From the NCBI RefSeq assembly GCF_001705665.1, contig NZ_MDHA01000069.1, positions 248,001-312,000 on the forward strand: a stretch of 64,000 nucleotides of DNA, given 5' to 3'. The notes under the pieces are model-generated. The model was not told the origin of the DNA. It saw only the letters and a list, made by a program, of their open reading frames with translations, and did no database searches. The stretch comes from Thioclava sp. SK-1 (GTDB lineage Bacteria > Pseudomonadota > Alphaproteobacteria > Rhodobacterales > Rhodobacteraceae). Both the position numbers and the translations under genes were made by a program. This document shows, one piece after another, positions 8,612 to 18,146 of this stretch. How positions within the stretch are numbered: the first letter of the stretch is position 1; the number at the start of each line of letters is the position of its first letter.

Positions 8612-9820
8612 ATGCTGACAGGTAAGCGGATCGGTCTGATCATTGGCGGCGGCATCGCGGCTTTCAAAGTGCCCGAGCTAATTCGCATGCTGCGCGCTCA
8701 GGGCGCCAGCGTCACCCCGATTTTGACCCGTGCAGGGGCGCAATTTGTCACGCCTCTGACCATTTCATCCCTTGCGGGGGAACAGGTCCATCAAGATCTG
8801 TTCGATCTGACCCGCGAAACTGAAATCGGCCATATTCAACTGTCGCGCGCCGCCGATATATTGTTGGTCGTGCCCGCCACAGCGGATCTGATGGCAAAAA
8901 TGGCATCGGGTTTGGCCAGTGACTTGGCCTCTACCTTACTGCTGGCAACGGATAAAAAGGTGATGATTGCCCCGGCGATGAATGTCCGCATGTGGGACCA
9001 CCCGGCCACGCAACGCAATCTGGCGCAGCTGCGCGCGGATGGCGTGTTGATTATAGGCCCAGACCAAGGCGATATGGCCTGCGGCGAATTCGGTGCCGGC
9101 CGTATGTCAGAGCCTACGACGATTGTGCAGGCGCTTGTTGCGTTTTTCGCCCAAGGCCCGCTTGTTGGAAAGCATGTGCTTGTGACTTCGGGTCCGACAC
9201 ATGAACCGATTGACCCGGTGCGCTATATCGCCAATCGATCATCTGGCGCGCAGGGCACCGCGATTGCTGCGGCGCTGCGCGATCTGGGCGCGCGCGTAAC
9301 CTTTATCACCGGCCCGGCCAGCGTGCCACCACCCGAAAATGTCACGGTGATACGGGTGCAAACGGCTCAGGATATGCTCAATGCTGTCACTCAAGCCCTG
9401 CCTGCCGACGCCGCCATTTTTGCCGCAGCCGTCGCCGACTGGCGCGTGACCAATGCCGCCACGCGAAAAATGAAGAAAGACGGTAGCGGCCAGATGCCCG
9501 TTCTGGAATTTACCGAGAACCCGGACATTTTGGCCACGGTCGCACAGCGCAGCACAGACCGTCCGCCGCTGGTCGTAGGCTTTGCCGCCGAAACCCATGA
9601 TGTTGACAGCCACGCCACCGCCAAGCGCGTCCGCAAAGGCTGCGATTGGATCGTGGCGAATGATGTCAGCCCCGGCACGGGAATCATGGGCGGGACAGAA
9701 AACGCCGTGACGATTATTGATGCCAATGGGAGCGACCATTGGCCCCGCATGCCAAAAGCGCAGGTTGCCACCCAACTTGCGCGTAAAATCGCCGCCCATT
9801 TGACCAAGGCTGACCAATGA
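8612..9820 (+). CDS. coaBC: Bifunctional phosphopantothenoylcysteine decarboxylase / phosphopantothenate-cysteine ligase
   Basis: This is a 402-residue two-domain enzyme for two consecutive steps of coenzyme A synthesis. The N-terminal flavoprotein decarboxylase (CoaC, 1-185) begins GKRIGLIIGGGIAAFK and has the PAMNVRMWDHPATQRN substrate-clamp motif. The C-terminal CTP-dependent ligase (CoaB, 190-402) has LVTSGPTHEPIDPVRYIANRSSG (about 190-212) and FAAETHD. The start has a purine-rich AGGGGGG upstream. The stop overlaps dut by four bases. The next CoA-pathway gene, coaX, is 5 kb away on the other strand. Confidence 0.96.
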   Translation: MLTGKRIGLIIGGGIAAFKVPELIRMLRAQGASVTPILTRAGAQFVTPLTISSLAGEQVHQDLFDLTRETEIGHIQLSRAADILLVVPATADLMAKMASGLASDLASTLLLATDKKVMIAPAMNVRMWDHPATQRNLAQLRADGVLIIGPDQGDMACGEFGAGRMSEPTTIVQALVAFFAQGPLVGKHVLVTSGPTHEPIDPVRYIANRSSGAQGTAIAAALRDLGARVTFITGPASVPPPENVTVIRVQTAQDMLNAVTQALPADAAIFAAAVADWRVTNAATRKMKKDGSGQMPVLEFTENPDILATVAQRSTDRPPLVVGFAAETHDVDSHATAKRVRKGCDWIVANDVSPGTGIMGGTENAVTIIDANGSDHWPRMPKAQVATQLARKIAAHLTKADQ

Positions 9821-10284
9821 CACAGACGATTGCCGTTATGCGCGAAGACTGGGCCGACCCAACCGTCGCCTTGCCACACTATGAGACACCCGGAGCGGCA
9901 GGGGCCGATTTACGCGCCAATTTTCCCGATGCACAACGCACGACTGGCCTGACATTGCACCCGATGGCGCGGGTGATCGTTCCAACCGGCCTGCGTGTCG
10001 CCATCCCACAAGGGTATGAGATGCAGATCCGGCCCCGCTCGGGGCTGGCCTTCAAACATGGCATCAGCCTGCCCAACACGCCCGGCACCATCGACAGTGA
10101 TTATCGTGGGCCGTTGGGGGTGTTGCTGATAAATCTGGGGCAAGAGCCCTTCACAATCGCCCATGGTGATCGCATCGCACAAGCCATCATCGCCCCAGTT
10201 GTTCAGGCACAGTTTGAAATCATGACCGCGCTGGACGACACTGCCCGCGGGTCGGGTGGGTTTGGCTCCACCGGGACGGCATAG
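9817..10284 (+). CDS. dut: Deoxyuridine 5'-triphosphate nucleotidohydrolase (dUTPase)
   Basis: This is a 155-residue trimeric dUTPase hydrolysing dUTP to dUMP, which keeps uracil out of DNA. The five family motifs are present, including AGADLRAN (motif 1), RPRSGLAFKHGI (motif 2), NTPGTIDSDYRG (motif 3, with the catalytic Asp), GDRIAQAII (motif 4) and the C-terminal GSGGFGSTG (motif 5). It is coupled to coaBC by an ATGA overlap, the coaBC(dfp)-dut pairing found in many proteobacteria. Confidence 0.97.
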   Translation: MTQTIAVMREDWADPTVALPHYETPGAAGADLRANFPDAQRTTGLTLHPMARVIVPTGLRVAIPQGYEMQIRPRSGLAFKHGISLPNTPGTIDSDYRGPLGVLLINLGQEPFTIAHGDRIAQAIIAPVVQAQFEIMTALDDTARGSGGFGSTGTA

Positions 10285-11319
10285 ATGGCAGGACTGCTGA
10301 TATTGCTGGCCTGTGTGGGCCTGGGAGTGGCGCTGCGGATGCATAGGCTGCAGATCGCCATCGTGGCCGTAGTCCTTATGGCGGGGTTTATAACCGCGCA
10401 TCTGCTCTTGCCTGACACGTCACCGATCATCGCAATGATTGGCGGCAGCTTGCCCGGGTGGACGGCGCTTTTGGTGATTTGCACACTGGTTGCTGCCTAT
10501 CGCAAAGCCCTGCATGCGCTGCGCCGTCGGAGCCCGGAGCCCCCTCAACCCGGACCCAAACCTCTGTTTAATGATGCCGAGCTGGAACGCTATGCCCGGC
10601 ATATCTTATTGCGTGAAATCGGCGGCCCAGGTCAGGCGAAATTGAAACGTGCCAAAGTGCTGGTGATTGGCGCAGGTGGACTGGGATCTTCAACGCTGTA
10701 TTATCTGGCCGCCGCTGGGGTCGGCACGATCGGCGTGATTGACGATGATGTGGTATCCAATTCCAACCTGCAACGTCAGATCCTGCATCGCGATGCCGAT
10801 ATTGGCATGCCCAAAGTGCACTCTGCCGCCGCCAATCTGCTGGCCTTGAACCCCTATCTGACGATCAAACCCTATCAACGGCGGCTGACACAGGACGACG
10901 CCCAAAACATGATCGCGCAATATGATCTGGTGGTTGATGGCTGCGATAATTTTGAAACCCGGTATATAGTCAATGCCGCCTGCGTCGCTACAAAGACACC
11001 GCTTTTGTCAGGCGCGATCACCCAATGGGAGGGACAAGTGTCATTGTATGACCCCGCCCGCAATGCGCCCTGCTATGCCTGCATCTTTCCCGAGGCGCCC
11101 GCTCCCGGGCTTGCGCCCACCTGCGCCGAAGCAGGCGTGATCGGCGCCCTGCCCGGCATCATTGGGTCAATGATGGCCAGTGAAACGCTTAAAACCCTGA
11201 CCGGCGCGGGACAAGACCTGCGCGGCCGTTTGGTGATCCATGACGCGCTGTGGGGTGAAAGCCGACAGATCCGGGTGACACGTCAGAAGAATTGTCCCAT
11301 CTGCGGCGATTGCGCCTGA
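10285..11319 (+). CDS. MoeB/ThiF/HesA family adenylyltransferase with N-terminal membrane anchor
   Basis: The protein is 344 residues. The C-terminal 250 residues are an E1-like adenylating domain: GAGGLGSS (129-136) for ATP, NLQRQILH, the Asp in VVDGCDN, the catalytic-type Cys280 in PTCAEAGVIG, and a Zn site from CYAC (263/266) and CPIC (337/340). Such enzymes activate the C-terminal Gly-Gly of MoaD or ThiS for sulfur transfer in molybdopterin or thiamin synthesis. The first 75 residues are unusual for the family: three hydrophobic segments (about 2-17, 22-42, 55-72) followed by a basic RRR stretch, which would tether the domain to the inner membrane. It starts directly after the dut stop codon. 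Confidence 0.85.
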   Translation: MAGLLILLACVGLGVALRMHRLQIAIVAVVLMAGFITAHLLLPDTSPIIAMIGGSLPGWTALLVICTLVAAYRKALHALRRRSPEPPQPGPKPLFNDAELERYARHILLREIGGPGQAKLKRAKVLVIGAGGLGSSTLYYLAAAGVGTIGVIDDDVVSNSNLQRQILHRDADIGMPKVHSAAANLLALNPYLTIKPYQRRLTQDDAQNMIAQYDLVVDGCDNFETRYIVNAACVATKTPLLSGAITQWEGQVSLYDPARNAPCYACIFPEAPAPGLAPTCAEAGVIGALPGIIGSMMASETLKTLTGAGQDLRGRLVIHDALWGESRQIRVTRQKNCPICGDCA

Positions 11320-11376
11320 ACGCTCAGTGGTGCAAAGATCACTTAACGGTCATGTTGCGACCTGTAGGAGAGTTCA

Positions 11377-13395
11377 ATGTCAAACCCGCTGTTGTCTGAA
11401 TGGTCTGGCCCATTCGCGCTGCCATCTTTTGCCAAAATCCAAGACGATCATTTCGCACCTGCGTTTGAAGCGGCCTTGGCCGAAGCCCGCGTGAATATCG
11501 CAGAGATCGCCACAAATGATGCGGCCCCCAGTTTCCGCAACACAATTGACGCGATGGAGCGCGCACAAACCTCGCTCGATCGTGTCGCGGGCGTGTTTTA
11601 CAACCTGTCCAGCGCCGATAGCACGGCGAAACGCGAAGCGCTGATGCGTGACCTTGCCCCAAAAATGGCTGCTTTTTCATCCGAGATCACCCGCAATGCG
11701 GCGCTGTTTTCCCGGATCGAAGCGCTGTGGACCACCCGTGACACGCTGGATCTGACGCCTGAACAGCTGCGCGTTTTGGATCTGACCTATCAGGGCTTTG
11801 TGCGATCAGGCGCCGCGCTGGATGGGGCGGCTGCCGATCGGATGTCCGCAATCAAAGAACGGCTTGCGGTTCTGTATACGCAATTCTCGCAAAACCTGCT
11901 GGCCGATGAACGGGCGTGGTTTCACACGCTGTCCGAAGACGATCTGACCGGCTTGCCCGAATTTGTCATCGACGCGGCTCGTGCGGCGGGACAAGAACGC
12001 GATCAGGCCGGACCTGTTCTGATGTTGTCTCGGTCGCTGATCTCACCGTTTTTGCAATTCTCACCACGCCGCGATCTGCGCGAATTGGCGCAGAAAGCCT
12101 GGGTCGCGCGCGGTGCCAATGGCGGTGACACAGACAACCGCGCCATTGCCGCCGAAATCCTGAATTTGCGCCAGGAACGCGCCGCGCTTTTGGGCTATGA
12201 CACATTCGCGCAATTCAAGCTGGAGCCAGAGATGGCCAAAACACCCCAGCAGGTGCGCGATCTTCTAATGCGCGTCTGGGCTCCGGCGAAACGCGCCGCG
12301 CTGGCCGATGCTGAAATTCTGACCCGGATGATGACCGAAGACGGAATCAATGGCCCGCTAGAGGCCTGGGATTGGCGCTATTATTCTGAAAAACGTCGGG
12401 TGGCGGAGTTTGATTTCGATGAAACTGCGGTGAAACCCTACCTGTCGCTAGAGGCGATGATCGGCGCCGCATTTGACGTGGCCAACCGCCTGTTCGGACT
12501 GGAGTTTCTCCCGCTGGAGGGACCATTCTATCACCCCGATGTGCGCGGCTGGAATGTCACGCGCGATGGCAAGCATATTGCCGTCTTTATGGGCGACTAC
12601 TTTGCGCGCGGCTCCAAACGCTCTGGCGCGTGGTGCTCTGCCATGCGCTCGCAAGGCAAGCTGGGCGGCGAGACCACGCCAATCGTTCTGAATGTGTGCA
12701 ATTTCGCCAAGGGCGATCCGGCATTGCTCAGCCATGATGATGCGCGCACATTGTTCCACGAATTTGGCCATGCGCTGCATCAGATGCTGTCAGATGTGAC
12801 TTATCAATCAATCTCTGGCACCTCGGTTGCGCGTGATTTCGTGGAACTGCCAAGCCAGCTTTATGAACATTGGCTGGATGTGCCTGCGGTATTGGAACGC
12901 CATGCCCGACATTACAAAACCGGCGCGCCGATGCCCAAAGCATTGCAAGACAAGATGGACGCGGCCGCCACATATGATCAGGGCTTTAGCACCGTGGAAT
13001 ATCTGGCGTCGGCCTTAGTCGATCTGGCCTATCACGATGGCAGCGCCCCGCAGGATATGATGGCCCGTCAAACCGAGATCCTGAACCAACTGGGCTTGCC
13101 CCATGCGATCCCCATGCGCCATGCAACGCCACAATTCGCACATGTATTTTCCAGTGATGGCTATAGCTGTGGTTATTACAGCTATATGTGGTCCGAAGTC
13201 ATGGATGCTGACGCGTTCGAGGCCTTTACTGAGGCCGGCGACCCGTTTGATCCGGACACCGCAAAACGGTTGCAAGAGTGCATCTTGTCCACCGGCGGGT
13301 CACGCCCGGCAGATGAGCTGTATCGCGCCTTCCGTGGCCGTATGCCCGGCGTAGAGCCACTGCTGAAAGGCCGTGGTTTGTTGGACCCTGCGTAA
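11377..13395 (+). CDS. M3 family zinc metallopeptidase (oligopeptidase A / peptidyl-dipeptidase Dcp type)
   Basis: This is a 672-residue cytosolic oligopeptidase. The zinc motif HEFGHALH is present in TLFHEFGHALHQMLSD, with the downstream Glu ligand in the DFVELPSQLYEHW block typical of the family, and YSCGYYSYMWSE near the C-terminus. The length fits Dcp/PrlC. It degrades short peptides left by ATP-dependent proteases. The ATG at 11377 follows TAGGAGAG. No signal peptide. Whether it acts as an endopeptidase or a dipeptidase cannot be read from sequence. It converges on rnj across a shared terminator. Confidence 0.93.
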   Translation: MSNPLLSEWSGPFALPSFAKIQDDHFAPAFEAALAEARVNIAEIATNDAAPSFRNTIDAMERAQTSLDRVAGVFYNLSSADSTAKREALMRDLAPKMAAFSSEITRNAALFSRIEALWTTRDTLDLTPEQLRVLDLTYQGFVRSGAALDGAAADRMSAIKERLAVLYTQFSQNLLADERAWFHTLSEDDLTGLPEFVIDAARAAGQERDQAGPVLMLSRSLISPFLQFSPRRDLRELAQKAWVARGANGGDTDNRAIAAEILNLRQERAALLGYDTFAQFKLEPEMAKTPQQVRDLLMRVWAPAKRAALADAEILTRMMTEDGINGPLEAWDWRYYSEKRRVAEFDFDETAVKPYLSLEAMIGAAFDVANRLFGLEFLPLEGPFYHPDVRGWNVTRDGKHIAVFMGDYFARGSKRSGAWCSAMRSQGKLGGETTPIVLNVCNFAKGDPALLSHDDARTLFHEFGHALHQMLSDVTYQSISGTSVARDFVELPSQLYEHWLDVPAVLERHARHYKTGAPMPKALQDKMDAAATYDQGFSTVEYLASALVDLAYHDGSAPQDMMARQTEILNQLGLPHAIPMRHATPQFAHVFSSDGYSCGYYSYMWSEVMDADAFEAFTEAGDPFDPDTAKRLQECILSTGGSRPADELYRAFRGRMPGVEPLLKGRGLLDPA

Positions 13396-13446
13396 CGCCA
13401 GACCAAATCTGGTATTGGCCCGACGCCGCGGGCCAGGTATTCCCAC

Positions 13447-13478
13447 AAAAAAACCGCCCCAGATCAGGGGCGGTTTTT
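13447..13478. terminator. Bidirectional intrinsic terminator
   Basis: AAAAACCGCCCC and GGGGCGGTTTTT form a near-perfect stem around the 6-nt loop AGATCA, with A- and T-runs on opposite sides. It lies between convergent genes and can end both the M3 peptidase transcript and the long nuo-birA-coaX-rnj transcript. Confidence 0.93.
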
Positions 13479-13502
13479 GCATTTCCAAAACGAAACACAA
13501 GG

Positions 13503-15176
13503 TTACTCGTCCAAAAGGCGCGATACGACCACGGTCACTTCGGGCTTTTTGCCGATCTCTTCGACAGACGCGGTGCGCACGCCGCGCCGCATCAGCTCGT
13601 CAAGCTTGTCGTCATTGGCCATAATTTTACGTGAGGTGCGGTCCAGCGCTTCGGCCAACTCGGTCTCCAGTGTTTCAACCAATGGCGCACCTGAACGACC
13701 CTGCGGCGGCAGCCCTTTGACCTCGACCCACGGGTCGCCCAGCGGCTTACCGTCTTCATCGATGATCAATGTCACCAGCACATGACCGTTCAATGCCATG
13801 CGGATACGGTCGCGAACAACCCCATCCATCGCCCCGATCAACACCGTGCCATCAACATAGCTGCGGCCGGTTTCGATGTATTCGACGATCTTCGGCGCGT
13901 CCCCGGTCAGATCCAGCATCGTGCCATTGGTCGCAACCTCAGACGCGATCCCTTTGGACAGGGCCAGTTTCATATGTTCGCGCAAATGCCGGTGTTCTCC
14001 ATGCATCGGCACCAACATCTTGGGCCGCAACAGATCATGCACCGCTTCCAGATCAGGACGGTTGGCGTGACCAGAAACGTGATACAACCCGCCACGTTCG
14101 GTGATCACTTCAACGCCCATCTCAGAGAACGCATTCATGATCCGAATAACACCGATCTCATTGCCCGGAATGGTCTTGGAGGAGAACAGGAACGAGTCGC
14201 CCTCTTTCAGCTCCAGCCCCAGATATCGGCCACGGCTAAGCTGAGCAGAGGCAGCGCGGCGCTCTCCTTGGCTGCCGGTCACGATCAGCATCAAATTCTC
14301 GCGCGGGATCTCTGCGGCATCCTCGGGCTGCACAACAGGCGGAAAATCGGTCAGCACGCCGGTTTCTTGCGCCGCCTGCACCATTTTCTTCATGGAACGG
14401 CCCAACAAGCAGACCGAGCGCCCCGCCGCCACACCCGCGTCGGCAAGCGTCTTCAGACGGGCCACATTGGAGGCAAAGGTGGTTGCAACGATCATCCCAT
14501 CTTGCAGCGCGATCAATTCGGTCAAAGGTTGGATCAGCGTGGATTCCGACCGGCCCGGCAGATGGGTGAAAATATTGGTGGAATCACATGTCAAAACATG
14601 AACGCCGCCGTTTTCCTTGCTGATTTCATCCCACATCACAGCGTCGAAGGGTTCACCGACAATGGGATTGCCATCCAGTTTGAAATCACCCGTATGCACC
14701 ACACGCCCTGCAGGCGTATCAATCACCAATGCCGAGCTTTCAGGAATCGAATGCGAAATCGGCACGAACTGCACGTTGAATGGTCCGGCCTCAATCGTGT
14801 CCGGGCGCGGTGCAACGACGTTGATTTCCGTATGAATGCCGCCTTCGTCCAGCTTCAGCTGCCCCAGACGGGCGGTGAAGGGCCGGGCATAGATCGGCGC
14901 CTTGATCTTGGGCCACAGATAGGCCAGCGCCCCGATGTGATCTTCATGTGCGTGGGTGATGAAAATCGCCTCCACCCGCGATGCGTTTTGTTCCAACCAC
15001 GACGCGTCTGCCATGATCAGGTCAATCCCCGGCGAGGTATCCATATCGCCGAATGTAACGCCCAGATCCACAATGATCAGGCGCTCTTTTCCTTCGCGCC
15101 CGTAGCCATAGACATAGGCGTTCATCCCGATTTCGCCGGCGCCCCCAAGTGGGAGGTAAATAAGCCTGTCGCTCAT
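13503..15176 (-). CDS. rnj: Ribonuclease J
   Basis: This is a 557-residue metallo-beta-lactamase/beta-CASP nuclease with 5'-3' exo- and endonuclease activity on RNA. The metal motif HAHEDH is at 75-80 in IFITHAHEDHIGALAYL, then SHSIPES, HTGDFK, the beta-CASP VTGSQGERRA, and VSGHANRPDLE with MVPMHGEHRHL near the end. It is the last gene of the long nuo-linked run: it overlaps coaX by an ATGA and is followed by a strong terminator. RNase E is also encoded in this window, so both main mRNA-decay initiators are here. Confidence 0.96.
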   Translation of the reverse strand: MSDRLIYLPLGGAGEIGMNAYVYGYGREGKERLIIVDLGVTFGDMDTSPGIDLIMADASWLEQNASRVEAIFITHAHEDHIGALAYLWPKIKAPIYARPFTARLGQLKLDEGGIHTEINVVAPRPDTIEAGPFNVQFVPISHSIPESSALVIDTPAGRVVHTGDFKLDGNPIVGEPFDAVMWDEISKENGGVHVLTCDSTNIFTHLPGRSESTLIQPLTELIALQDGMIVATTFASNVARLKTLADAGVAAGRSVCLLGRSMKKMVQAAQETGVLTDFPPVVQPEDAAEIPRENLMLIVTGSQGERRAASAQLSRGRYLGLELKEGDSFLFSSKTIPGNEIGVIRIMNAFSEMGVEVITERGGLYHVSGHANRPDLEAVHDLLRPKMLVPMHGEHRHLREHMKLALSKGIASEVATNGTMLDLTGDAPKIVEYIETGRSYVDGTVLIGAMDGVVRDRIRMALNGHVLVTLIIDEDGKPLGDPWVEVKGLPPQGRSGAPLVETLETELAEALDRTSRKIMANDDKLDELMRRGVRTASVEEIGKKPEVTVVVSRLLDE

Positions 15177-15952
15177 GCGTGCTCGCGCCCCTTATTATAA
15201 TCGTTGATAAGCCGTAGACCGTGAATGGTCAGATCATATTCCACACTATCGAACAGGTCGAAACCCTGTTCAAATAATTCTGCCAACCCGCCTGTTGCGA
15301 TCACCTTCATCGGGCGATCACGTTCCAACCGGATCTGGCGAACAATTCCTTCCACAAGGCCGATGTAGCCCCAGAACACACCTGATTGGATACACGCAAC
15401 CGTATTCGTGCCCACTGCGCGCTCTGGCTTAGTGACATCGACATGGGGCAACGCCGCGGCCGAAGCGTGAAGCGCCTCCAGGCTCAGGTTCACGCCCGGT
15501 GCAATCACCCCACCGATATAGGCACCGTCAGGTGCGACAACATCAAATGTCGTCGCCGTGCCAAAATCAACGACGATCAGATCGCCGCCATGCCGGTCAA
15601 ACCCCGCGACCGTATTGACCAAACGATCCGGCCCAACTGTGGTGCCGGGATCGACGCGCGGCGGAACCGGCAACGCACAATCTGGCCGGCCCACGACAAG
15701 TGGACGGCAATCAAAATACCGGTTCGCCAACACACGAAGGTTGAACACGACATTGGGCACAGTCGAGGAAATCACAACCGAGTCGATATCGGGCTTAATT
15801 CCCTGCAGGTTCATCAGCGTTGACAGCCAGACGAAATATTCATCTGCGGTGCGCTTATGGTTCGTCTCCATCCGCCAGGTCGACAGAAACTGATCCCGGT
15901 CCCAGATGGAAAACACCGTATTCGTGTTCCCGCAGTCGATACAGAGCAGCAT
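15173..15952 (-). CDS. coaX: Type III pantothenate kinase
   Basis: This is a 259-residue enzyme phosphorylating pantothenate, the first committed step of CoA synthesis. The acetate-kinase-like fold is evident: CIDCGNTNTVFSI at the N-terminus (phosphate 1), GPDRLVN, VDFGTATTFD (phosphate 2) and ATGGLA near the C-terminus (adenosine). The start follows AAGGGGG. It is squeezed between birA (9-nt gap) and rnj (4-nt overlap). Type III kinases are not inhibited by CoA, unlike type I. Confidence 0.95.
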   Translation of the reverse strand: MLLCIDCGNTNTVFSIWDRDQFLSTWRMETNHKRTADEYFVWLSTLMNLQGIKPDIDSVVISSTVPNVVFNLRVLANRYFDCRPLVVGRPDCALPVPPRVDPGTTVGPDRLVNTVAGFDRHGGDLIVVDFGTATTFDVVAPDGAYIGGVIAPGVNLSLEALHASAAALPHVDVTKPERAVGTNTVACIQSGVFWGYIGLVEGIVRQIRLERDRPMKVIATGGLAELFEQGFDLFDSVEYDLTIHGLRLINDYNKGREHA

Positions 15953-15961
15953 GGCGCCCCC

Positions 15962-16708
15962 TTAGAAAAAGACATCCGCGGCCGAGATCGCGCGCGGGCC
16001 ATCAGGCTGCTTCAAGATCATCGCACCGCGCAAGTCGATAGTGTCAAAAATACCTGTGTAACTCTCGGTGCCGGTGCGCGCAGTCACGATTTCGCCCAAA
16101 CGTGCAGCACGCGACAGCCATGCAGCGCGGATCGGGTCAAAACCATATAGCGCAAACTGCTGGGAAAAATGGTGGAAAGCAGGGCCAAGAGCGTCCAGAA
16201 ACTCCAGCGGGGTGACTGTCAGTCCGCATTCACTGTGCAAGCTGACCGGGGCAACTGCACCGGGTTCAACATCTTCACGGCCCGGGGCCTGCATCAGATT
16301 GACCCCGATCCCAATGGCAAGCCCGGCGTCGCCCAAACTCTCCAGTAAAATCCCTGCAACCTTACCGCCATTCAACAAAACATCATTGGGCCACTTGATG
16401 CCCAACCGTGCGTGCGGACCGCTGACCGCCGCCAATGCCGCATCCAAGGCAAGCGCCGCAACAAAGGAATACAGCGCGCGGTGACTGGCATCGCCCTTCG
16501 GACGACAAACATAGGTTGCCGAGAAATTTCCCTTGGGATGGCGCCAGACGCGGCCACGACGCCCCCGCGCTGCGGTTTGTTCATGCGCCAAAACCCACGC
16601 AGGCCCCGCAAGCTGCGGGGCCAATCTGGCCGCTTCGGCCATCGTGCTGTCGACTTTCAGGAGGGCGTGGCGTGCCACACCCTCCGGCCATTCCCGATCA
16701 ATTGACAA
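15962..16708 (-). CDS. birA: Biotin--[acetyl-CoA carboxylase] ligase (BirA, no repressor domain)
   Basis: This is about 248 residues from a TTG at 16708, which overlaps the end of nuoN; the frame is open 19 codons further, but that would lie inside nuoN. The biotin-ligase core is clear: [10 protein letters not shown], the biotinyl-AMP loop region [37 protein letters not shown] and GIGVNL. No N-terminal helix-turn-helix is present, so it is a group I ligase that only attaches biotin to carboxylase carrier proteins. It is positioned between nuoN and coaX in the same transcription unit. The start codon is uncertain. Confidence 0.9.
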   Translation of the reverse strand: MSIDREWPEGVARHALLKVDSTMAEAARLAPQLAGPAWVLAHEQTAARGRRGRVWRHPKGNFSATYVCRPKGDASHRALYSFVAALALDAALAAVSGPHARLGIKWPNDVLLNGGKVAGILLESLGDAGLAIGIGVNLMQAPGREDVEPGAVAPVSLHSECGLTVTPLEFLDALGPAFHHFSQQFALYGFDPIRAAWLSRAARLGEIVTARTGTESYTGIFDTIDLRGAMILKQPDGPRAISAADVFF

Positions 16709-18134
16709 GCGCTGCTGCCGCCGCCTTGGCGGCGCCCTCAATCCCGAACAGGTTGATCGCACCAAACAGCACGATCACCGCAGAGGCAACCAACATACCC
16801 CACTGCACCGATGGCATATGGCTGTCCAGACCTTCGGTCTCTTCACCGAAATACATCAGATAAACGATGCGCAGATAGTAGAACGCACCGATGACCGAGG
16901 CGATCACACCCAGCACAACATACCAGACATATCCTGCGCCAAGCGCGGCGGATAGCACCGAATATTTGGCAAAGAAGCCCAGCATCGGTGGCACACCCGC
17001 GAGCGAGAAGAACAAGATCAACAACGCCATCGCACGCAGTGGCTGTTGGCGCGAATATAGGTTCAGGGACGAGATATCCGTGACCGGCACGCCATCGCGT
17101 TCCATCGACAAGATAAAGGCAAATGTGCCAACGTTCATCACGATATAAATCGTCATATACAGCAGCATCGCCTCAACACCCGCGGCATTTCCCGCCATCA
17201 GACCCAGCAAGGCAAAACCCATATGCGTGATCGATGAATAGGCCATAAGGCGTTTGATATTGCGCTGGCCGATCGCCGCGATGGAACCCAGGAACATTGA
17301 GGCCACAGCCATCAGACCGATCACCTGCGCCCAATCCCCAGTCACCTGACCGAAGGCATCAAACGCAAGCCGCGCGATCAGTGCCATCGCGGCCATTTTC
17401 GGCGCGGTCGCAAAAAACGCTGTCACCGAACTGGGCGAGCCTTCGTATACATCCGGTGTCCACATATGGAACGGAACCGCGGACACTTTGAACGCCAGCC
17501 CGATCAGCATGAAGACCAGACCAAACAGCAGACCAACAGGGGCCTGACCGCCTTCAACCATCTGGTAAATACCAGAGAATTGCGTGGTGCCTGCAAATCC
17601 GTAGGTCAACGATGCACCGTAAAGCAAGATACCGGAAGACAGCGCACCAAGGACGAAATATTTCAAACCTGCCTCGGATGAGCGCGCGGAATCGCGCCGC
17701 AATGCCGCCACCACATAAAGCGAGAGCGACTGCAGCTCTAGCCCCAGATACAGCGACATCAGGTCGCCAGCCGATACCATCATCATCATGCCGACCACCG
17801 CCAGCACGATCAAAATCGGATATTCAAAGCGCAGCAACCCGCGTTTTGAAGCATAGTCAGACGACATCGCCAGAACCGCGGCCGCCGACAGCAAAATCAC
17901 GACTTTGGCAAACCGGGCGAATGCGTCATCGATGAACAGGCCGCCAAATGCCGGCTCCGTCCCGCCTTGCAGCCCAACCAGCAGGCCGAACAAGACCAAT
18001 ACCATAACCGTCAGCCAAAGAATTGGGCCAGCCGCCTTATCCTTGCCAAGCCAAACACCGCCCAGCAGCGCGCACATCGCATATACCGCCAGCAGGAATT
18101 CCGGCAAAACCGTGGAGAAATCCGCAGAAGTCAT
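16698..18134 (-). CDS. nuoN: NADH-quinone oxidoreductase subunit N
   Basis: This is a 478-residue antiporter-like membrane subunit with about 14 transmembrane helices. Landmarks: [15 protein letters not shown] with the key Glu in TM5, [20 protein letters not shown] with the conserved Lys, and [18 protein letters not shown]. It forms one of the proton-pumping modules of the complex I arm. AAGGAG lies before the ATG. The 3' end overlaps birA, so translation of the two is probably coupled. Confidence 0.97.
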   Translation of the reverse strand: MTSADFSTVLPEFLLAVYAMCALLGGVWLGKDKAAGPILWLTVMVLVLFGLLVGLQGGTEPAFGGLFIDDAFARFAKVVILLSAAAVLAMSSDYASKRGLLRFEYPILIVLAVVGMMMMVSAGDLMSLYLGLELQSLSLYVVAALRRDSARSSEAGLKYFVLGALSSGILLYGASLTYGFAGTTQFSGIYQMVEGGQAPVGLLFGLVFMLIGLAFKVSAVPFHMWTPDVYEGSPSSVTAFFATAPKMAAMALIARLAFDAFGQVTGDWAQVIGLMAVASMFLGSIAAIGQRNIKRLMAYSSITHMGFALLGLMAGNAAGVEAMLLYMTIYIVMNVGTFAFILSMERDGVPVTDISSLNLYSRQQPLRAMALLILFFSLAGVPPMLGFFAKYSVLSAALGAGYVWYVVLGVIASVIGAFYYLRIVYLMYFGEETEGLDSHMPSVQWGMLVASAVIVLFGAINLFGIEGAAKAAAAALVN

Positions 18135-18146
18135 TGTCGCTTCTCC

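Noticed and set aside
13782-15200. A 472-codon open frame on the plus strand opposite rnj
   Set aside because: Antisense shadow of RNase J, His/Arg/Gln-rich with no recognisable motif.
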